Positions 5,770-8,517 of a stretch of DNA of 8,517 bases are shown piece by piece; position 1 is the first letter of the stretch, and each line of letters begins with the position of its first letter. The notes beneath the pieces were generated by a model. It had not been told where the DNA came from, ran no database searches, and was given only the letters and a program-made list of their open reading frames with translations. Source of the DNA: Bacteroidota bacterium (GTDB lineage Bacteria; Bacteroidota; Bacteroidia; NS11-12g; UBA955); assembly GCA_009918425.1 (NCBI GenBank), contig RGEC01000089.1:1-8517 (forward strand). Direction: 5' to 3'. Position numbers and translations under genes: made by a program.

Positions 5770-8517
5770 TTAATATCCAAACAGCGTTTCTAGGCTGAGT
5801 TCTGTTACTTTCCCATATTTCTCAAGATCCTTGCGGCTGATTCTGTCCTTGCTAGCCACCACGCATAACGCCCATTTACGGTTGCTGATGTGATTTTTGT
5901 GAAAGGCTTCTATGTCTTTCAGTGAAAGGTTTGGAAGGGCCTCATACAAAGCTTTATTGGCGTCGGAATCCTGACCTTTTTTGCGCAGGCTCATGTAAGT
6001 TCCCAGCAGATAATCTTCAGTTGTGCGGGATGTTTCAATGCGATTCTTCAGGCTTTCTTTGGCCAGGGCAAACACATTGCTGTCTGCCGGCAAGCCATTC
6101 AGCAGTTCGTTCATCGCCGCAATGGCATCGTGGAATTTGTCGGCCTGGGTGCCGATAAACGCCATGCTGCTGCAATATTTATCCTTTTCATCAGGAATGC
6201 TGTAACCCGCATATGTACTGTAAGCCAGGGCTTTGGCTTCGCGTATGTTTTGAAATACCACACTGCTCATATCACCACCGAAATACTGATTGAACGCTGC
6301 GGTTACCGGCTCCTCGGCAGCATTATACAAACCGTCGCGGTTTAGCCAGAAGATACTGGCCTGTACCTGCTTGTAATCGGCAAAAAACACCTCGTTTTCT
6401 TTGTTTTCTTTGGGAACAAACTTTTTGGCGAGCTTGATTTTGGCAAACGACTTCGGCACCCCGTGAATCTGGGTCAGCGCAGCCAGTAACTTGCTCTGTT
6501 CTCTTTGTCCGTAGTACAATACCTCATGAGAAACCGCCTTCATGCCTTTAATCTGGTCCATCAAACTTGCAGAACTAAGTTTCTTCAATTCTGCGTTGGT
6601 CAGAATCCAGCGTGCGGGGTTATCAGCCCCATACATTGCATATGCATTTAGGCGACCGCTGATGGCACGGCTATTGAGTTTATTGTCCTCGCGCTTCTTC
6701 AACTCCCCGTCTATCATGTCCTTAAAAGCTTTTTCATCGGCTACAGGATTATTCAATAGCCCTTCGAGTATCCGCATGGCGGCTTCAAAGTTTTCCTCCG
6801 GACCTGTAAGAGAAACATAGGTTTCCTCATCGCCCACATTGGTAAAGAAATTACAGCCCAGTGCATACATTTTTTTACTGATCTGCTCAGCATTCATACC
6901 CGGAATTCCGGCATACCGAAGGTATTGCATGGCCAAGGGCAAAGACTTGTTGTGGTTTCTGCCAAAAGCGTACACATAGGATACGGCAAACAAGCGGTTT
7001 TCGGTGTTTCTCACATAATGAACAGCGGCTTTACCCAAAGTAGTATGTAAAATTCCGTCTTTAACATTGGCATATACCGGTGCAAGAGAGTGGGTTTCCT
7101 CTTCCAGCCATTCGGTAACGAAAGTACTTTGTTTATCGCGGTTCAATTCTACACTGCTGATTTCGGGCTTGTTGATTTTGGAAACTGTACTGTCGGTACC
7201 TCTGCGCTTGAAAACCTCCACACGTTCACGGTCCAGAAACTCTGCAGCTACCTCCATAATATCTTCTTTGGTGAGTTGCTTCATGGCCCAGAATTCGTTC
7301 CAATGCTTTTGATAGCCCTGCCCGTTGATGAAACTTTCCATTAAAAAATATCCACGGTTGGCGTTTTCTTTGAATTGTTGTAAACGACTGATTTCTTCAT
7401 TGAGTATAATGGCTTTCACCAGGCTATCGTCGAATTTTCCATCGCGGATCAGTTCCATTTGTGAAATCAGCAAATCCCGAACCTGTTCAAGCGTCTGGCC
7501 CTCCCTGGGTTTTCCGGTAAGTTGAAACACACTATAATCGTTTAGGGTGTTTACGCCGCTGTTTGCGCTAAGCACTTTCTGTGCTTTTACCAGATTCAGG
7601 TCTATCAAACCCGCGCTGCTATTGTTCAAAAGCAAATCAATGAGCCTGGCAGCACGTGCTTCACGGGTGCCTGCGCCGGGCATGCGATATCCAATAGTTA
7701 CCCATTCCGCATCGGGTCCCACCACGTCAAATTTGCGTGGTGAACCGAAAGGCATTTCCCCTTCAAACTCATAGGTTTTAACCGCTTTGGGTTGCATCCA
7801 GGCAAAATGCTCGGCAATGCCGTCAGCAGCGATATCCGGGTCAAAATCACCGGCCAGAATGATGGCCATGTTGTTAGGAACATAATACGCATTAAAATAT
7901 TCGCGAATGGCCTTCAGACTGGGGTTTTTCAGATGTTCTACCGTGCCGATGGTGGTTTGTAGGCCGTAATTGTGCTTTTTAAACAACTCGCCCATGAGTT
8001 TGTCTTCAACCTTTTCGCCGTCACGGTCAAGGCTTATGTTTTTTTCTTCATAAACAGCCTCCAGTTCCGTATGGAACAAGCGAAGCACCGGATTGCGATA
8101 TCTTTCCGATTCCAGCTCCAGCCATTTGTGAAACATGTTGGTAGGAATATCGTTGATATACACCGTCATTTCGTTGCTGGTAAAGGCATTCGTGCCTTCT
8201 GCACCCATTGCCTGACACATTTTGTCAAACTCGTTGGCAATGCTCCATTTGGCGGCCAAGCGGCTTACGCTGTCAATTTTTTTATATATGCTTTTCCTTG
8301 TGTTTTCATCTTTGCTTTGATTGTACTGCTCATACAAAGCGTCAATCTGGTCCAGAAGCGGTTTTTCTTTGCTCCAGTCCAGGGTTCCATAGCGATCAGT
8401 GCCCTTGAAAAGCATGTGCTCGAGATAGTGGGCCAGGCCCGTGTTGTTGGCGGGATCGTTTTTGCTGCCGGTGCGAACCGCTACCATCGTCTGAATGCGG
8501 GGTGTACGCGGATTTTT
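5770..8517 (-). CDS. M16-family zinc metallopeptidase (insulinase/pitrilysin type), N-terminus outside window
   Basis: M16 peptidases are zinc proteases with an inverted HxxEH motif that degrade or process peptides inside a clamshell of two halves. The frame stays open past the first ATG (8487) to the right edge, adding residues KNPRTPRIQT, which match the usual sequence before the active site; the true start, and probably an export signal, lies beyond the window. Counting from Met at 8487, HYLEH is at 20-24 (8416-8430), and Glu141 or Glu147/148 (ELEAVYEEK) is the likely third zinc ligand. About 50 extra residues (31-84) separate the HxxEH block from the conserved GTNAFTSNEMTVY block. The second half (from about 475) lacks HxxEH, as expected, but keeps the substrate-binding Arg749/Tyr756 motif IREAKALAYSTY. 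The roughly 915 visible residues fit a single-chain, two-half enzyme. It converges on the haloperoxidase operon and ends in its own terminator. The family is certain; the substrate is unknown. Confidence 0.95.
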   Translation of the reverse strand, partial: KNPRTPRIQTMVAVRTGSKNDPANNTGLAHYLEHMLFKGTDRYGTLDWSKEKPLLDQIDALYEQYNQSKDENTRKSIYKKIDSVSRLAAKWSIANEFDKMCQAMGAEGTNAFTSNEMTVYINDIPTNMFHKWLELESERYRNPVLRLFHTELEAVYEEKNISLDRDGEKVEDKLMGELFKKHNYGLQTTIGTVEHLKNPSLKAIREYFNAYYVPNNMAIILAGDFDPDIAADGIAEHFAWMQPKAVKTYEFEGEMPFGSPRKFDVVGPDAEWVTIGYRMPGAGTREARAARLIDLLLNNSSAGLIDLNLVKAQKVLSANSGVNTLNDYSVFQLTGKPREGQTLEQVRDLLISQMELIRDGKFDDSLVKAIILNEEISRLQQFKENANRGYFLMESFINGQGYQKHWNEFWAMKQLTKEDIMEVAAEFLDRERVEVFKRRGTDSTVSKINKPEISSVELNRDKQSTFVTEWLEEETHSLAPVYANVKDGILHTTLGKAAVHYVRNTENRLFAVSYVYAFGRNHNKSLPLAMQYLRYAGIPGMNAEQISKKMYALGCNFFTNVGDEETYVSLTGPEENFEAAMRILEGLLNNPVADEKAFKDMIDGELKKREDNKLNSRAISGRLNAYAMYGADNPARWILTNAELKKLSSASLMDQIKGMKAVSHEVLYYGQREQSKLLAALTQIHGVPKSFAKIKLAKKFVPKENKENEVFFADYKQVQASIFWLNRDGLYNAAEEPVTAAFNQYFGGDMSSVVFQNIREAKALAYSTYAGYSIPDEKDKYCSSMAFIGTQADKFHDAIAAMNELLNGLPADSNVFALAKESLKNRIETSRTTEDYLLGTYMSLRKKGQDSDANKALYEALPNLSLKDIEAFHKNHISNRKWALCVVASKDRISRKDLEKYGKVTELSLETLFGY

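Noticed and set aside
8485..8487. ATG at 8487 as the true start of the M16 peptidase
   Set aside because: The frame continues upstream to the window edge with residues typical of the conserved strand before HxxEH; starting at this Met would remove the front of the catalytic domain.

Overview
The window looks like chromosomal DNA from a member of the Bacteroidota. The pointers are exact matches to the TAnnTTTG -7 promoter element on both sides of the divergent intergenic region, starts that mostly lack a Shine-Dalgarno sequence, a two-domain membrane-anchored FKBP-like protein next to a DHH phosphoesterase, and a two-half M16 peptidase of the type common in that phylum. The exact genus cannot be read from the sequence. 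No tRNA, rRNA, CRISPR array, insertion sequence or phage gene was seen, and coding density is high.

Layout. Bases 1-154 hold no well-supported gene. Bases 155-3116 hold a three-gene minus-strand operon, transcribed nrnA-like DHH phosphoesterase, then FKBP-like protein, then rfbB (dTDP-glucose 4,6-dehydratase). Both junctions are 4-base ATGA stop/start overlaps. A 130-base divergent promoter region (3117-3246) follows, with a Bacteroidota-type promoter facing each way and a 16-base inverted repeat between them. Bases 3247-5699 hold a two-gene plus-strand operon, an outer-membrane beta-barrel-like protein followed by a lipoprotein of the vanadium haloperoxidase / PAP2 phosphatase superfamily, again joined by ATGA and here with a strong Shine-Dalgarno inside the end of the first gene. 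A compact intergenic stretch with an intrinsic terminator (5700-5769) separates this operon from a convergent M16 zinc-peptidase gene (5770 to the right edge), whose N-terminus lies outside the window.

How the genes may work together. The plus-strand pair is the most distinctive unit: a predicted exported barrel and a predicted exported lipoprotein enzyme are translationally coupled. The enzyme retains the full K-x6-RP / SGH / SR-x5-H-x3-D oxyanion site and also the Trp and Phe that line the halide pocket of fungal chloroperoxidase. The minus-strand operon mixes nucleotide turnover (nanoRNA/pAp hydrolysis), envelope protein folding and sugar-nucleotide synthesis. The M16 peptidase appears to be a separate transcription unit. 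No clearly novel defence or mobile system is visible; the best candidates for follow-up are the barrel/haloperoxidase pair and the FKBP-like protein with a degenerate active site.
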